This document shows positions 16,355 through 25,623 of a stretch of DNA of 64,000 bases, piece after piece. The stretch comes from Vibrio sp. SCSIO 43137 (lineage in GTDB: Bacteria > Pseudomonadota > Gammaproteobacteria > Enterobacterales > Vibrionaceae), in assembly GCF_028201475.1 (NCBI RefSeq), contig NZ_CP116384.1, positions 1,364,001-1,428,000 on the forward strand, in the 5' to 3' direction. Position 1 is the first letter of the stretch; every line of letters starts with the position of its first letter. Made by a program: the position numbers and the translations under genes. The notes below the pieces were generated by a model, which was not told the DNA's origin, ran no database searches, and saw only the letters and a list, made by a program, of their open reading frames with translations.

Positions 16355-18523
16355 TTACTTATGTTGAAAAAGCTCAAACAGATCATCGAACTGATAGTTT
16401 TCAACCAACTCAACCAACTGACTACGTAATTCTCTCTCTTCGACAAGTTGTTCAAAAAGACAAAACAGTTCTTGCTGGTCTCCCTGTTCTGCGGCATCAA
16501 TAACGCTGGCCATTTGCTCCGCTGTCAGCAGCATCTGCAAACTTTCCCTGTCAAGCTTGCTGGTGCTACTGTTATTCTCTTCAGCAACTTCACCCTCATA
16601 GACATACTCTATGCCAAGGTGCTTGCTCATAATGTGGAACAGCTCCTGTGGAAGAAATGGCTTGCGGGCAAAATCATCCATACCAGCCTTTAGCATCTCT
16701 TCAACTTCATCGTTAAAAACACTGGCGGTTAAAGCTGCGATTTTTACATCACTATTATGCTCTGCGAGGCGGATTTCTTTGGTTGCCTGTAAACCGTCTT
16801 TCACCGGCATTCGGCGATCCATCCAGATAAAGTCCGGGCTCCAGCTTTTATGCAGGTTGACAGCTTCCTCACCGTCCTGAGCAAGTTTCACAGTAAAACC
16901 TGCTTCGCTAAGCAAGGTAGTAATCAGTTTCTGATTATCTACCTGATCTTCCGCCACCAGAACCTTAGGACTGATCGTTCCCTCTTTCAGGCCAAGCACC
17001 CTCAGTGATCCAGACATTGAGGTTTTCTCAGCCTTACTTTCATCATTGGAAACATTCATATCTAATTTGAAAGTGAATACCGAACCTTCACCAGGCGCAC
17101 TGCTCACTTCCAACTGGCCGCCCATCAGTTCTACAAACTGACGGCTAATACTCAAGCCAAGACCAGTTCCCCCCTGAGTGGTTACAGAACCTACCTGCTC
17201 AAAAGGTTTGAAAATTCTGTCCAGATCAGCCTGTTCGATGCCAATACCTGTATCACTGACCTTAAAACTTACTTTGTGCCTGCCTTCTCCGGTATTCAGG
17301 CTATTAACTTGTATGTTTACATAACCGTTGTCGGTAAATTTAATGGCGTTACCAATCAGGTTAATCAGAATCTGGCGGGTCTTAATTGCATCACCGGAGA
17401 CAAACTTCGGCACTCCTACATCAATATCGCACTGAAAGCAAAGCTGCTTCTGCATCGCCTTCATCTGCATCAGCTCTCTGACTTCTTCAACCACTTCCCT
17501 GAAGTTAAACCATTTATGTTCCACCACATTGTGTCCGGCATCGATCTTAGACATATCCAGAACATCGTTGATAAGCGACAATAAGTGTTCACCGGAACGA
17601 TTAATGATCTCCAGATACTCCTGATGCTGAGGAATAAGACGCTCATCATTTTTTAATATCTGAGAATATCCCAGAATAGCATTGAGTGGGGTACGCAACT
17701 CATGGCTCATATTGGCCAGAAAGATTGACTTGGCGCGGTTTGCTACCTCGGCTTTATCACGGGTCTCTGTTAACTTTTGTTGCAGATCTTTTAGTTTATC
17801 AACGTCAACATGGATACCGTTCATTCGGGTAACGACACCATTTTCATCCCGTTCGAATACCTTGCCCTGATCGAGGATCCACTTCCAGCTACCGTCTCCG
17901 CATTTCACCCGGAACTCAGCGTGATAAAGCTCGGTTTTTCCCTCGAGGTGTTCCTGAATTTTCCGGGTAGTTGACTCGAGATCATCGGGGTGAACTAATG
18001 TACCCCACTTTTCAATACCGTTTACAATCTCAGAAAACAGCGAGTCGTCGGCAAGAATCTCTTCCGGTGGCAACTTTTTCTGAGTCGCCCATGTACGGTT
18101 ACCGACAATCCGGCCTTTGGAAGGGTTATAGTCCCAGATACCTATGTTGGCACCCTGCATAGCCAAATCGAGCCGTTCAATATCTTTTTCCAGATACTGC
18201 ACTGTCTCCTTCAGTTTTGTCGTTTCAGTGATCTCTTTCAGCCAGAGATACCGCTCACCCTCTTGGCTCATCACATCAAGACGAAGCTGCCATACCTCTT
18301 CCTTCACTGTAATCAGGTCATAAGGGTACTCCGCACAGACTGGCTGACTCAGCCAGAGCCGAAACCCCTGGTCAGAAATACAATCCGATAGAGCAACACC
18401 AACGCACGGTTGAAATGTCCATACTTCAGCTTGCCTCGCCTTAAGGTTCATTTCCCTGATTGTTCCCTGACCATCTACTACTATCAAGCCGACAGGTAAC
18501 GTATCTATATTCAGCTGCATCAT
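16355..18523 (-). CDS. Hybrid sensor histidine kinase (PAS-HisKA-HATPase-REC)
   Basis: A 722-residue cytoplasmic hybrid kinase with no membrane segments. In order: a short PAS-like N-terminus (5-100), coiled linker, a PAS/PAC domain (about 120-245, with WKWILDQGKVFERDE), HisKA with H274 (SHELRTPLNAILGYS), an HATPase with N-box NLIGNAIKFTD and GTGLGLSIS, a receiver with phospho-acceptor D569 (FIWMDRRMP), and a short helical C-terminal tail. It probably passes phosphate to the adjacent GGDEF response regulator to control cyclic-di-GMP. Signal is unknown. Confidence 0.88.
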   Translation of the reverse strand: MMQLNIDTLPVGLIVVDGQGTIREMNLKARQAEVWTFQPCVGVALSDCISDQGFRLWLSQPVCAEYPYDLITVKEEVWQLRLDVMSQEGERYLWLKEITETTKLKETVQYLEKDIERLDLAMQGANIGIWDYNPSKGRIVGNRTWATQKKLPPEEILADDSLFSEIVNGIEKWGTLVHPDDLESTTRKIQEHLEGKTELYHAEFRVKCGDGSWKWILDQGKVFERDENGVVTRMNGIHVDVDKLKDLQQKLTETRDKAEVANRAKSIFLANMSHELRTPLNAILGYSQILKNDERLIPQHQEYLEIINRSGEHLLSLINDVLDMSKIDAGHNVVEHKWFNFREVVEEVRELMQMKAMQKQLCFQCDIDVGVPKFVSGDAIKTRQILINLIGNAIKFTDNGYVNIQVNSLNTGEGRHKVSFKVSDTGIGIEQADLDRIFKPFEQVGSVTTQGGTGLGLSISRQFVELMGGQLEVSSAPGEGSVFTFKLDMNVSNDESKAEKTSMSGSLRVLGLKEGTISPKVLVAEDQVDNQKLITTLLSEAGFTVKLAQDGEEAVNLHKSWSPDFIWMDRRMPVKDGLQATKEIRLAEHNSDVKIAALTASVFNDEVEEMLKAGMDDFARKPFLPQELFHIMSKHLGIEYVYEGEVAEENNSSTSKLDRESLQMLLTAEQMASVIDAAEQGDQQELFCLFEQLVEERELRSQLVELVENYQFDDLFELFQHK

Positions 18524-18890
18524 AAATTGTCGTTGATTTACCGTGTTATCTAATCAAAAAGTGAAAATAGCGGAGCTCATATTATCGAATATTGAGCTTT
18601 TCAATAAAGTTAATCTCTAAGCCAACAAAGTGTTTAGTTTATTCTAATAAACATTGATTATGGGAAATTGGCTGAGCACTGTCCAGAATCATATGTGACT
18701 AATGTCTTATTTTAATGCCGTGCTTTTAGGAAAGATTTCAGAGTTGAGAGCTAATAACAAATCTAGGTCAATTTTGGCGAAGTTACAGCAAATGGTAAAG
18801 AAAATGATGCTAAATGTTGTAAACCTTTTCTGTTGAAAAGATTTATAACACTTGGAAATTAACAGGCAAAACGCCCCGGCTACCGCTTAA
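18524..18890. other. Intergenic gap upstream of the hybrid kinase gene
   Basis: 367 bp without a convincing gene. It holds an imperfect hairpin at 18575-18597 (GCTCATATT/AATATTGAGC with one bulge) and a short CTTTTC-TGTT-GAAAAG hairpin near 18825-18840. The kinase promoter must lie here, but I see no clear -35/-10 pair. Confidence 0.4.
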
Positions 18891-19229
18891 TCAGTAAGGA
18901 ACAAATCTGCGGCAACTACACCACGCCACAATAGTTGCTACTAAAGTAAAAACCATTAAACAGGGAAAGACAAACAGTAAATGAATAAGGAAAGGAGCCG
19001 ACCAGATAAGTCGTTCGTTTTTATATAACTGGAATATCACTATCAGAGCGGAAAGTAATGCCGAAGCAACAAACAGCACCAGCCCTAAACCTGCTATCTC
19101 ATTACCTTGTGACCAAAGCATAGCATTTCGGTAAACTTCCGGTAGATCCCGTGTCATCAGTGCCAGAACATAAAGAAACACCAGAGCAGAAAAGCTAACC
19201 ACCGCTCTTTGAATCAGCTCAAATCTCAT
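18891..19229 (-). CDS. Small multi-pass membrane protein of unknown function
   Basis: A 112-residue hydrophobic protein with about three transmembrane segments (near residues 8-26, 44-66 and 78-102). A short Cys/Arg-containing C-terminus (WCSCRRFVPY) follows the last one. I do not recognise the family. It stands alone between the hybrid kinase and the CDGSH fusion gene. Confidence 0.6.
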   Translation of the reverse strand: MRFELIQRAVVSFSALVFLYVLALMTRDLPEVYRNAMLWSQGNEIAGLGLVLFVASALLSALIVIFQLYKNERLIWSAPFLIHLLFVFPCLMVFTLVATIVAWCSCRRFVPY

Positions 19230-19349
19230 CCTCGAATATCCCTAACTTTCACTATCCACAGCGGACTGACAGAGATAAGAAACAGAACAAGCTCAGTTCC
19301 ATTTCAATGTATTCACAGTCAGCGAGTATTGGGTAAGGAACAATTAATT

Positions 19350-19399
19350 AACCCTATAGATTACGAGTGTATTAAAGAGATAGGGTTGCAAATGCAACC
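19350..19399. repeat. Two overlapping hairpins in the gap before the small membrane gene
   Basis: AACCCTAT (19350-19357) pairs with ATAGGGTT (19380-19387). GGTTGCA-AA-TGCAACC (19384-19399) forms a second stem that overlaps the first, so the two are mutually exclusive. Alternative folding of this kind can act in attenuation, but no adjacent coding start supports that; it may be a terminator region. Confidence 0.3.
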
Positions 19400-19492
19400 G
19401 CTATCACAATCGTGAAAATTAACTTATCTCCGTATCAGAACTGTGAGCTACTGACTAAGATAGCTTCTAGCCAACGCAATAGAGCCGTATGA

Positions 19493-21040
19493 CTAGAACG
19501 GCATAATTCCTGAGTAGCGAACACCGGAAAGCTGTGCCATCTCCCTATTCCACGTGGCAAGATCTTCACAGTTAAACTGGTTTAGATGGTTATGCCCGCA
19601 AGCTCTTGCCATCACACTCATCAATTCTGTCGATGCTTCAAAGAAGTTCTTAAGTTGATGAGAGGCTTTTTCTACGTTCAGTCTTTGCCTTAAATCCGCT
19701 TTCTGAGTTGCAATTCCGGCAGGGCAGTTATTGGTATTACACATTCTGGCAGCGACACAACCAATTGATTGCATTGCACTATTAGAGACAGCAACCCCGT
19801 CAGCTCCCAGCGCCATTGCCTTAACAAAGTCCATAGGTACACGCAAACCACCGGTAATAATCAATGTTACTTTGCCGCTGGCACCAACCTTATCAAGATA
19901 GTGTCTGGCACGGGCTAATGCCGGAATTGTCGGTACACTAATATGATCGCGGAACATCTCAGGCGCAGCACCTGTACCTCCTCCGCGGCCGTCAAGAATG
20001 ATGTAATCCGCTCCTACATCCAGAGCAAACTGAATATCTTGTTCAATATGATTAGCACTTAGTTTAAAACCAACGGGAATTCCACCGCTGACCTCTCTTA
20101 CACGATCGGCAAACTGTCTGAAATCCTTCACCGTATGGAGATGCTTAAAAGTAGGAGGTGAAATAGCGGCAGTGCCCGCTTCCAATCCACGCACTTCGGC
20201 GATTTTTCCGATGTTCTTCGCCGCTGGCAAATGGCCGCCAGTTCCGGTTTTAGCGCCCTGCCCACCTTTAAAATGGAATGCCTGAACACGTTTGAGTATG
20301 GATTCCTGATAACCAAAGCCCGCACTGGCCAGCTCATAAAAATAGCGTGAGTTTGCGACCTGCTCCTCAGGTAACATGCCCCCTTCACCGGAACAAATTC
20401 CGGTACCTGCCAACTCAGCCCCTGTTGCTAATGATATTTTTGCCTCTTGTGATAAAGCACCGAAACTCATATCAGATACGAACAGCGGGATATCCAGTTT
20501 AAGAGGCTTTTTCGCCTGCGGCCCGATAATCAGTTCCGTAGCTACCGGTACATCTTCCATCAGAGGCTTTGTCGCCATCTGCGCCACCATAATCTGGATA
20601 TCATCCCAGTGGGGCAATAAGTGTCTTGGGACTCCCATGGAGGTCATTGGCCCGTGATGGCCCATTTTTGACAACCCTTCCCTTGCCAGTTGATGAATAA
20701 ACTCTACCGTAGGCTCCTGCTCAGTCGCAACGGCAGCCGGCATCTTATCGGCGCTCTGAATCTGAACGCCCGGCCCCTCTTTGCCAAGATCTTTGTCAGA
20801 GAACTGCTTATGGGCTCCGTCGCAAAACGGCTGATTTTGAGAGTGTTTGCAGCGACACAAGTAGGCATCACCATCTTCATCAGGGGAGAATCGTTTCGGC
20901 TTAAAATTTGTACCGGCATGGGAGCCATCACAAAAGGGCTGTTTTCCCGAACGGCCACAGGTACAAAAGTAGTAATCTTGCCCGGCAGTGAGTTCAACTT
21001 TTATCGGTTTAATGTCGGCAATTACTGGCTTACTCATCAT
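19493..21040 (-). CDS. CDGSH iron-sulfur / glutamate synthase-domain fusion protein
   Basis: A 515-residue fusion. Two CDGSH-type [2Fe-2S] motifs occupy the N-terminus: C26, C28, C37, H41 and C62, C64, C73, H77. From about residue 115 the protein is a glutamate-synthase-like FMN barrel (GALSQEAKISLATGAEL, FHFKGGQGAKTGTGGHLP, DGRGGGTGAAP). Cysteines C428, C434 and C439 are placed like the [3Fe-4S] ligands of GltB. The glutaminase domain of true glutamate synthase is absent. It is probably an iron-sulfur flavoprotein oxidoreductase; substrate unknown. Confidence 0.85.
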   Translation of the reverse strand: MMSKPVIADIKPIKVELTAGQDYYFCTCGRSGKQPFCDGSHAGTNFKPKRFSPDEDGDAYLCRCKHSQNQPFCDGAHKQFSDKDLGKEGPGVQIQSADKMPAAVATEQEPTVEFIHQLAREGLSKMGHHGPMTSMGVPRHLLPHWDDIQIMVAQMATKPLMEDVPVATELIIGPQAKKPLKLDIPLFVSDMSFGALSQEAKISLATGAELAGTGICSGEGGMLPEEQVANSRYFYELASAGFGYQESILKRVQAFHFKGGQGAKTGTGGHLPAAKNIGKIAEVRGLEAGTAAISPPTFKHLHTVKDFRQFADRVREVSGGIPVGFKLSANHIEQDIQFALDVGADYIILDGRGGGTGAAPEMFRDHISVPTIPALARARHYLDKVGASGKVTLIITGGLRVPMDFVKAMALGADGVAVSNSAMQSIGCVAARMCNTNNCPAGIATQKADLRQRLNVEKASHQLKNFFEASTELMSVMARACGHNHLNQFNCEDLATWNREMAQLSGVRYSGIMPF

Positions 21041-21363
21041 CCATTTCTCCCAGATTCCTGTTCACCAGATAGCAATGCCCGGTGAAATCCTTTTTTTAAA
21101 GTAAAGGAAGAAAAAGCGATATGTTCAATATAGATATAACGAAGCTAAAGGGATGTGTGACAGAAAGGCTGAATATTAAGAGAGATTATAAAGATAGAAA
21201 AAGAGGTTCAGATTAAGAACAAAAGGCATTCCCTGCCATCTGTGCTTTTGCGCTTATAAAAGAAGTTAAGCGCCAGATTATACACTGCCGTCTCTGAAGC
21301 CTGAGTCAGAATACAGAAGCGTTAGTTGTTTCTATTAATATAACTTAGTAAGTGCCGTACAAC
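21041..21363. other. Gap with hairpin downstream of the 66-residue gene
   Basis: Contains GCGCTTA (21250-21256) pairing with TAAGCGC (21267-21273), about 90 bp beyond the stop of the small leftward gene. This could be its terminator, although the T-run is weak. Nothing else is recognised. Confidence 0.35.
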
Positions 21364-21564
21364 TTATGCAGCGTGACGTGCAACTTCGTGCGGGTATACG
21401 CGCATACCAGTTTGAGTGTTTTCATAAACAGACAGCTCAGCAAGATATGACCAGTCGTAAGTTTTAGTTCCAGTTTGCATAGACAGACGCTCAATAACAG
21501 TATCGATATGACGGCCAGCATAGTCTTTATTAGGTACAAATAGTTGTTTGATAACAGATAGCAT
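21364..21564 (-). CDS. Small conserved-looking protein, function unknown
   Basis: A 66-residue soluble protein beginning MLSVIKQLFVPNKDYAGRH. GGAGAG lies at good spacing before the ATG, which supports translation. An overlapping ORF in another frame lacks such a site. Composition is ordinary for this genome, with no membrane segment or cysteines. I do not recognise the family. Confidence 0.6.
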   Translation of the reverse strand: MLSVIKQLFVPNKDYAGRHIDTVIERLSMQTGTKTYDWSYLAELSVYENTQTGMRVYPHEVARHAA

Positions 21565-21856
21565 AGTGACTCTCCACTTTTGTAATTAAATTACCATTTT
21601 GTTGGATTAAATAATAATACATCTTACTAGTGTGATCAAGATCTCTTTTTATCTGTATTTAAAATTTCATATTTGTGTAATTTTACCACATTAACTCCTT
21701 TATTTAACGGTCATGGTAGCGGAGAGTTTTCGTCACTCTTCTCAACCATTTAATTATCCTTTTACCTCATGGGCAATTTCACTTAAAGCAACCCTGTTCA
21801 TACTTGATTCAACCCTCAATATATAAAACTTATTTCTTATTAAGCTTGAGTGCCCA

Positions 21857-21872
21857 TTTGATTAAAATCAAA
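21857..21872. promoter_or_regulatory. Perfect FNR box upstream of the small membrane gene
   Basis: TTTGAT-TAAA-ATCAAA matches the FNR consensus TTGAT-N4-ATCAA exactly. Its centre is about 70 bp before the start at 21934. With the usual -41.5 arrangement, transcription would begin near 21906, giving a short leader. This suggests oxygen-controlled expression of the downstream gene. Confidence 0.6.
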
Positions 21873-21933
21873 ATTATCCGCTCAACTGAGGCGTAAATTG
21901 ATTGTTCTGAAGGAATACAGAGGAGAAATTACA

Positions 21934-22206
21934 ATGATGTATAAACACTATCTTAGAGAGTTTTTGGGGCTGGCTTTTATTGTTTCCGTCGTACTTGGTA
22001 CTCTTAGTCTGCTATTAGATTTGCTGGCTGCTTTCGCCTACTGGAACCATGAAGAGCTTATTGCCAATCTGTTTCTGCACGAGTCTCTCTACTTTATCGT
22101 TTTCATTATTCCCCCTTACTTTATTGCTAAGTATATCAACCGCTCTGAGTTAACTAAGGCATCGGGCGATTATCTGAAGATGAAAAGAATTGCCGAAAAC
22201 ATCTAG
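21934..22206 (+). CDS. Small membrane protein, probably oxygen-regulated
   Basis: A 90-residue protein (MMYKHYLREFLGLAF...) with two transmembrane segments at about 9-34 and 49-68 and a basic C-terminus. The ATG at 21934 follows AGGAG and is preferred to an ATT-type start 36 bp earlier; starting at the adjacent ATG 21937 is equally possible. No family recognised. A perfect FNR box upstream suggests expression under low oxygen. The 300-bp stretch before that box is AT-rich and otherwise featureless. Confidence 0.65.
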   Translation: MMYKHYLREFLGLAFIVSVVLGTLSLLLDLLAAFAYWNHEELIANLFLHESLYFIVFIIPPYFIAKYINRSELTKASGDYLKMKRIAENI

Positions 22207-22222
22207 GTCACTTGGGTATATA

Positions 22223-22273
22223 CTATCTTTTAACTATTGGTTGTAAGTTATATAACTAATAGTTGAAAGATAG
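22223..22273. repeat. Long 16-bp inverted repeat between the membrane gene and LysR gene
   Basis: CTATCTTTTAACTATT (22223-22238) pairs with AATAGTTGAAAGATAG (22258-22273), with a single G-T position. The loop contains AGTTATATAACT (22246-22257), itself a palindrome. There is no T-run, so it is a weak terminator candidate; it could also be a binding region for the LysR product encoded 53 bp downstream. Confidence 0.4.
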
Positions 22274-22325
22274 CGATAGTGAAAGTCGCTACAATCAGAA
22301 TGGATTTTAGTGATAAGAGGCAACT

Positions 22326-23228
22326 ATGATTCCCTCCCAGCTTCCCCTTTTTATTGCAGCCGCACAGGAAGGCAGTTTCTCTGCCGCAGGACGAGGGCTC
22401 GGTATCTCCGCCGCCGCAGTCAGTAAGGGCATTGCCATTCTGGAGAAGAAGACCAGTGTCAGGCTTTTTCATCGTAATACGCGCCAGTTTTCCCTGACAG
22501 AAGATGGCGCAACGCTCTACCAACAAGTGACTCCTCTGCTGTCTGAAATAGAGAGCAGTATTGACGGTATGACAGAGCAAAACCGAAACCCGTCCGGCAA
22601 AATACGGGTTAACCTGCCCGACAGTTTTGGCCGCAGTTTTATCATACCGCATATTCCGGAGTTTCTCAGACGCTACCCTGATATCCAGTTAGATCTTGTC
22701 TTTGATGACAGAGTGCTGGACATAGTAGACGAAGGGTTTGATGTTGGTGTCGGGAATCAAATTAATGAGGACAGTCGCCTTGTTGCCCGCCCAATCTACT
22801 CCATGCAGGGAGGCATTTTTGCCAGCAAAACCTACCAGCAAGAGCAGGGGTTACCACAGTCGATTGAACAACTCTCAGATCATAACTGCATTGCTTATAA
22901 GCCCCTCACCTCCGGCAGAAACTTTTCATGGCCGCTGAAGGATAGTCAGGGAGAACATATCCAGTATACTCCCAGAGGCAACCTGAGCCTGTCGAATATA
23001 ACCGCAGCCAAAACGGCAATTATGCAAGCTCTTGGGCTGGCTTATATGGGAAGCTGGCATCTGAAAAATGAGCTGGAAAAAGGAGAAATTGTCCCTGTGC
23101 TGGAATCCTCCTGGATAACGCCAAAACCTGTCTGGATCTACTACTCATCGCGGCAGAATCTGCCCAGACGAATTCGTCTGTTTATCGATTTTATTGTTGA
23201 GAAGCTCTCAGCTTTAACTTCAGGTTGA
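22326..23228 (+). CDS. LysR-family transcriptional regulator
   Basis: A 300-residue LysR protein. HTH region AAQEGSFSAAGRGLGISAAA is followed by KGIAILEKKTSVRLFHRNTR and an effector domain starting GKIRVNLPDSFGR. AAGAGG precedes the ATG. It is immediately followed, 82 bp on, by a short-chain dehydrogenase-like gene in the same direction, its most likely target or operon partner. Confidence 0.88.
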   Translation: MIPSQLPLFIAAAQEGSFSAAGRGLGISAAAVSKGIAILEKKTSVRLFHRNTRQFSLTEDGATLYQQVTPLLSEIESSIDGMTEQNRNPSGKIRVNLPDSFGRSFIIPHIPEFLRRYPDIQLDLVFDDRVLDIVDEGFDVGVGNQINEDSRLVARPIYSMQGGIFASKTYQQEQGLPQSIEQLSDHNCIAYKPLTSGRNFSWPLKDSQGEHIQYTPRGNLSLSNITAAKTAIMQALGLAYMGSWHLKNELEKGEIVPVLESSWITPKPVWIYYSSRQNLPRRIRLFIDFIVEKLSALTSG

Positions 23229-23310
23229 AGATTAAACAACCTTTGCCCTGCTACTGCATCAGGTAAATTCGCTGAATAATACTCCCGACTCAAAACTGAC
23301 GGAGAAAAAA

Positions 23311-23910
23311 ATGAAAAAGGTACTTGTTCTAGGTTCAACAGGCTTAATTGGCGGCGCGGTTTCAGAACTTCTGCAAGAGAGCGCTGAGGTTATCGGAGCA
23401 TCTTTCAACCACCCTGAAAATGCCGTTGATATTTCCGATCCGGAATCACTGAAAGCCCTGTTTGCCAAAGTGGGCAAGGTCGATGCCATTGTTTGTACTG
23501 CAGGTGTTGCTGAGCTGGCACCGTGGAACGAAGCTGGCGATGACAAATGGGAGTTTGGCCTGCGTAACAAAATGATGGGACAGATAAACACCATTCGCTT
23601 CGGCGAACAGTACGTCAATGACGGCGGCGCTATCGTTCTGTCTACCGGTATTCTTGCCCAGTATCCTTTCCCGGGCAGCGGTATTGTTACCACGGTAAAT
23701 GCAGCAGTAGAAGCAGCTATCAAAGCCTCTGTAACTGAAATTGAGCGTATCCGCATCAACGCTGTTTCACCGGGCTGGGTTGCCGAAACCATGGTTGCAA
23801 TGGGTATGGATCCAGAGCCGGGCATGCCGGCAAAACAGGTCGCCCAGCACTATATCGATCTGATTAACCAAAGCACCAGCGGCGATATCGTGATTGCAGC
23901 TAAGCAGTAA
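23311..23910 (+). CDS. Atypical short-chain dehydrogenase-like protein lacking Tyr-x3-Lys
   Basis: A 199-residue Rossmann protein of the SDR superfamily. It has the N-terminal glycine motif GSTGLIGGAV, an acidic VDISDPES segment, CTAGVAELAP in place of NNAG, and a SPGW motif near the end. At the position of the catalytic YxxxK it reads VTTVNAAVEAAIKA, with no tyrosine. The same substitution is typical of a known subgroup of short SDR-like proteins, so this is not a sequencing error. It may be a low-activity or binding protein. Preceded by GGAGAA. Confidence 0.8.
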   Translation: MKKVLVLGSTGLIGGAVSELLQESAEVIGASFNHPENAVDISDPESLKALFAKVGKVDAIVCTAGVAELAPWNEAGDDKWEFGLRNKMMGQINTIRFGEQYVNDGGAIVLSTGILAQYPFPGSGIVTTVNAAVEAAIKASVTEIERIRINAVSPGWVAETMVAMGMDPEPGMPAKQVAQHYIDLINQSTSGDIVIAAKQ

Positions 23911-23921
23911 CAGTAGTCACC

Positions 23922-23964
23922 GATACCCCTCAGCCGCTAATATCTACTATGGTTGAGGGGTATC
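23922..23964. terminator. Hairpin between the convergent SDR-like and chemoreceptor genes
   Basis: GATACCCCTCA (23922-23932) and TGAGGGGTATC (23954-23964) make an 11-bp stem with a 21-nt loop. The right arm overlaps the chemoreceptor stop codon. It is probably a shared 3'-end structure for both transcripts. Confidence 0.55.
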
Positions 23965-25582
23965 AAACCCGGAACTTCTCCAGCTCTTGTTCTGTTTCAG
24001 AGGCAAGAGACTGAAGTAACACACTGTTCTCCACAATCTTTTCAGCATGCGCAGCTACCTGCCTGCTTCTTGAGAAAATGGCATCTACGTTCTTGTTAAT
24101 CTCTTCAGCAACAATGGTTTGCTGCTCAGTTGCTGTGGCTACCTGAGTATTTAAATCACTAATCTGCAATGTGTTCTGCTGAATCTGATGCAATGATTCA
24201 CCGGACTTTTCTGATAGCTCTATAGTCTGCGCCATCTGGCTATTGCTTCTCTCCATTGAGTGATGAGCATTAACAGAAGCGGACTGCAGTTCACCAATAA
24301 TGGTTTCTATCTCTATCGTTGATTCCTGAGTTCTCTGCGCCAGCACGCGTACCTCATCGGCAACAACTGCAAATCCGCGCCCCTGCTCACCGGCTCTCGC
24401 TGCTTCAATGGCTGCATTCAGTGCCAGCAAGTTGGTCTGTTCCGCGATACCTTTTATCACACCCAGAATGGTGCCTATATCATCACTTTTGCTGCGTAGT
24501 TCAGCGATCCTCTGATGGCTGGATTCAATTTCCTCACTAAGCTGATGCACACTTGAAATGGCCTGACTGAGCACTTCTCCACCCTGTTCAGCTTTATCTG
24601 CCGTATCTCTGGTGCTGGCCGAGGTATTGCTGGCTGTCTGAGCGATATCCTGTACCGTTGTCGACATTTGATTAATGGCCGTCGATGCAAGTTCTGTCTG
24701 GGAAAGCTGGCTCTGAATCACTTCGCTGGTCTGGTTGGCAGATTCAGCCATAGCACCGGCACTTCTCTGTACCTGCTGGGTAATTGTTCTCACCGAAGTC
24801 ACGATAGTTTGTACCTGAGAGACAAAAACGTTAAATGAACGGGCAACCTGAGAAAACTCGTCCCGTGTCTGCTCATCCAGCCTTGCAGTCAAATCCGCAT
24901 CTCCGCTCGCCACATCGTCCATTGCATGAGTAATCCAGTAAATGCGGCTGAAAATCCCTTTTGCCACGTAATAAAGCACGGCAGAAAGCAGTACCGTCAG
25001 CACTAGCGCTATTAAACCCAGTTCTTTGGCAAACAGGCTGAATAGCGCATTCACGTTATCAAAGTAGAGTCCGGTTCCCACATACATGTTCCACGGCTCA
25101 AAGCCCATAACATAAGCCACTTTCGGCTCAGGTATCTTCTGCCCCGCTTTAGGCCAGTTATGGTCGTAGAAACCGCCCCCGCTTCTGGCCAGATTAATCA
25201 AATCACGGGTCATAGGTCTGCCTGTACCCGGATCTTTTAAATCAATGATGTTCTCCCCTACCAGCTCTGGAGCTCCGCCCATGGCGATAAAGGTTCCCTG
25301 ATAGTCAACGGCGAAGAAAAATTCCTGCCCGTCATCGTAACGCATGCTGTGAACAATATTGCGATACTGCTCTTTTGCCTCACCCAGAGTCAGTTCTCCC
25401 GATACCACCTTTTTGTTCAGGGAGTCCGCTACGCCCACCGTCACCTCAGTCAGAGAGCGAATCTTCTCTTCCAGCAACGCCATCATAAAGTTGTTACTCT
25501 GATAGAGAGCTACGGCACTCAAAGTACAGAGCGAAACCACGGTAGATAAGATAACCATCCAGATACGAGTTTTTACAGACAT
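23963..25582 (-). CDS. Methyl-accepting chemotaxis protein with sCache_2-type sensor
   Basis: A 539-residue transmembrane receptor. TM1 lies near residues 7-27. A periplasmic Cache-type domain follows ([40 protein letters not shown]). TM2 is near 187-208. A HAMP segment comes next, then the signalling domain with the hairpin tip [35 protein letters not shown] in the family pattern. sCache_2 receptors often sense small carboxylates. The ATG at 25582 has AAGGAG eight bases upstream; two GTG codons before it are less likely. Confidence 0.92.
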   Translation of the reverse strand: MSVKTRIWMVILSTVVSLCTLSAVALYQSNNFMMALLEEKIRSLTEVTVGVADSLNKKVVSGELTLGEAKEQYRNIVHSMRYDDGQEFFFAVDYQGTFIAMGGAPELVGENIIDLKDPGTGRPMTRDLINLARSGGGFYDHNWPKAGQKIPEPKVAYVMGFEPWNMYVGTGLYFDNVNALFSLFAKELGLIALVLTVLLSAVLYYVAKGIFSRIYWITHAMDDVASGDADLTARLDEQTRDEFSQVARSFNVFVSQVQTIVTSVRTITQQVQRSAGAMAESANQTSEVIQSQLSQTELASTAINQMSTTVQDIAQTASNTSASTRDTADKAEQGGEVLSQAISSVHQLSEEIESSHQRIAELRSKSDDIGTILGVIKGIAEQTNLLALNAAIEAARAGEQGRGFAVVADEVRVLAQRTQESTIEIETIIGELQSASVNAHHSMERSNSQMAQTIELSEKSGESLHQIQQNTLQISDLNTQVATATEQQTIVAEEINKNVDAIFSRSRQVAAHAEKIVENSVLLQSLASETEQELEKFRV

Positions 25583-25623
25583 CACCACAACTCCTTAGTC
25601 GTCAACTTAATCGCTATAAGTTT

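Noticed and set aside
23259..23825. 188-codon minus-strand frame rich in Ser, Thr and Pro
   Set aside because: Mirror of the SDR-like gene, whose motifs and ribosome binding site are clear.
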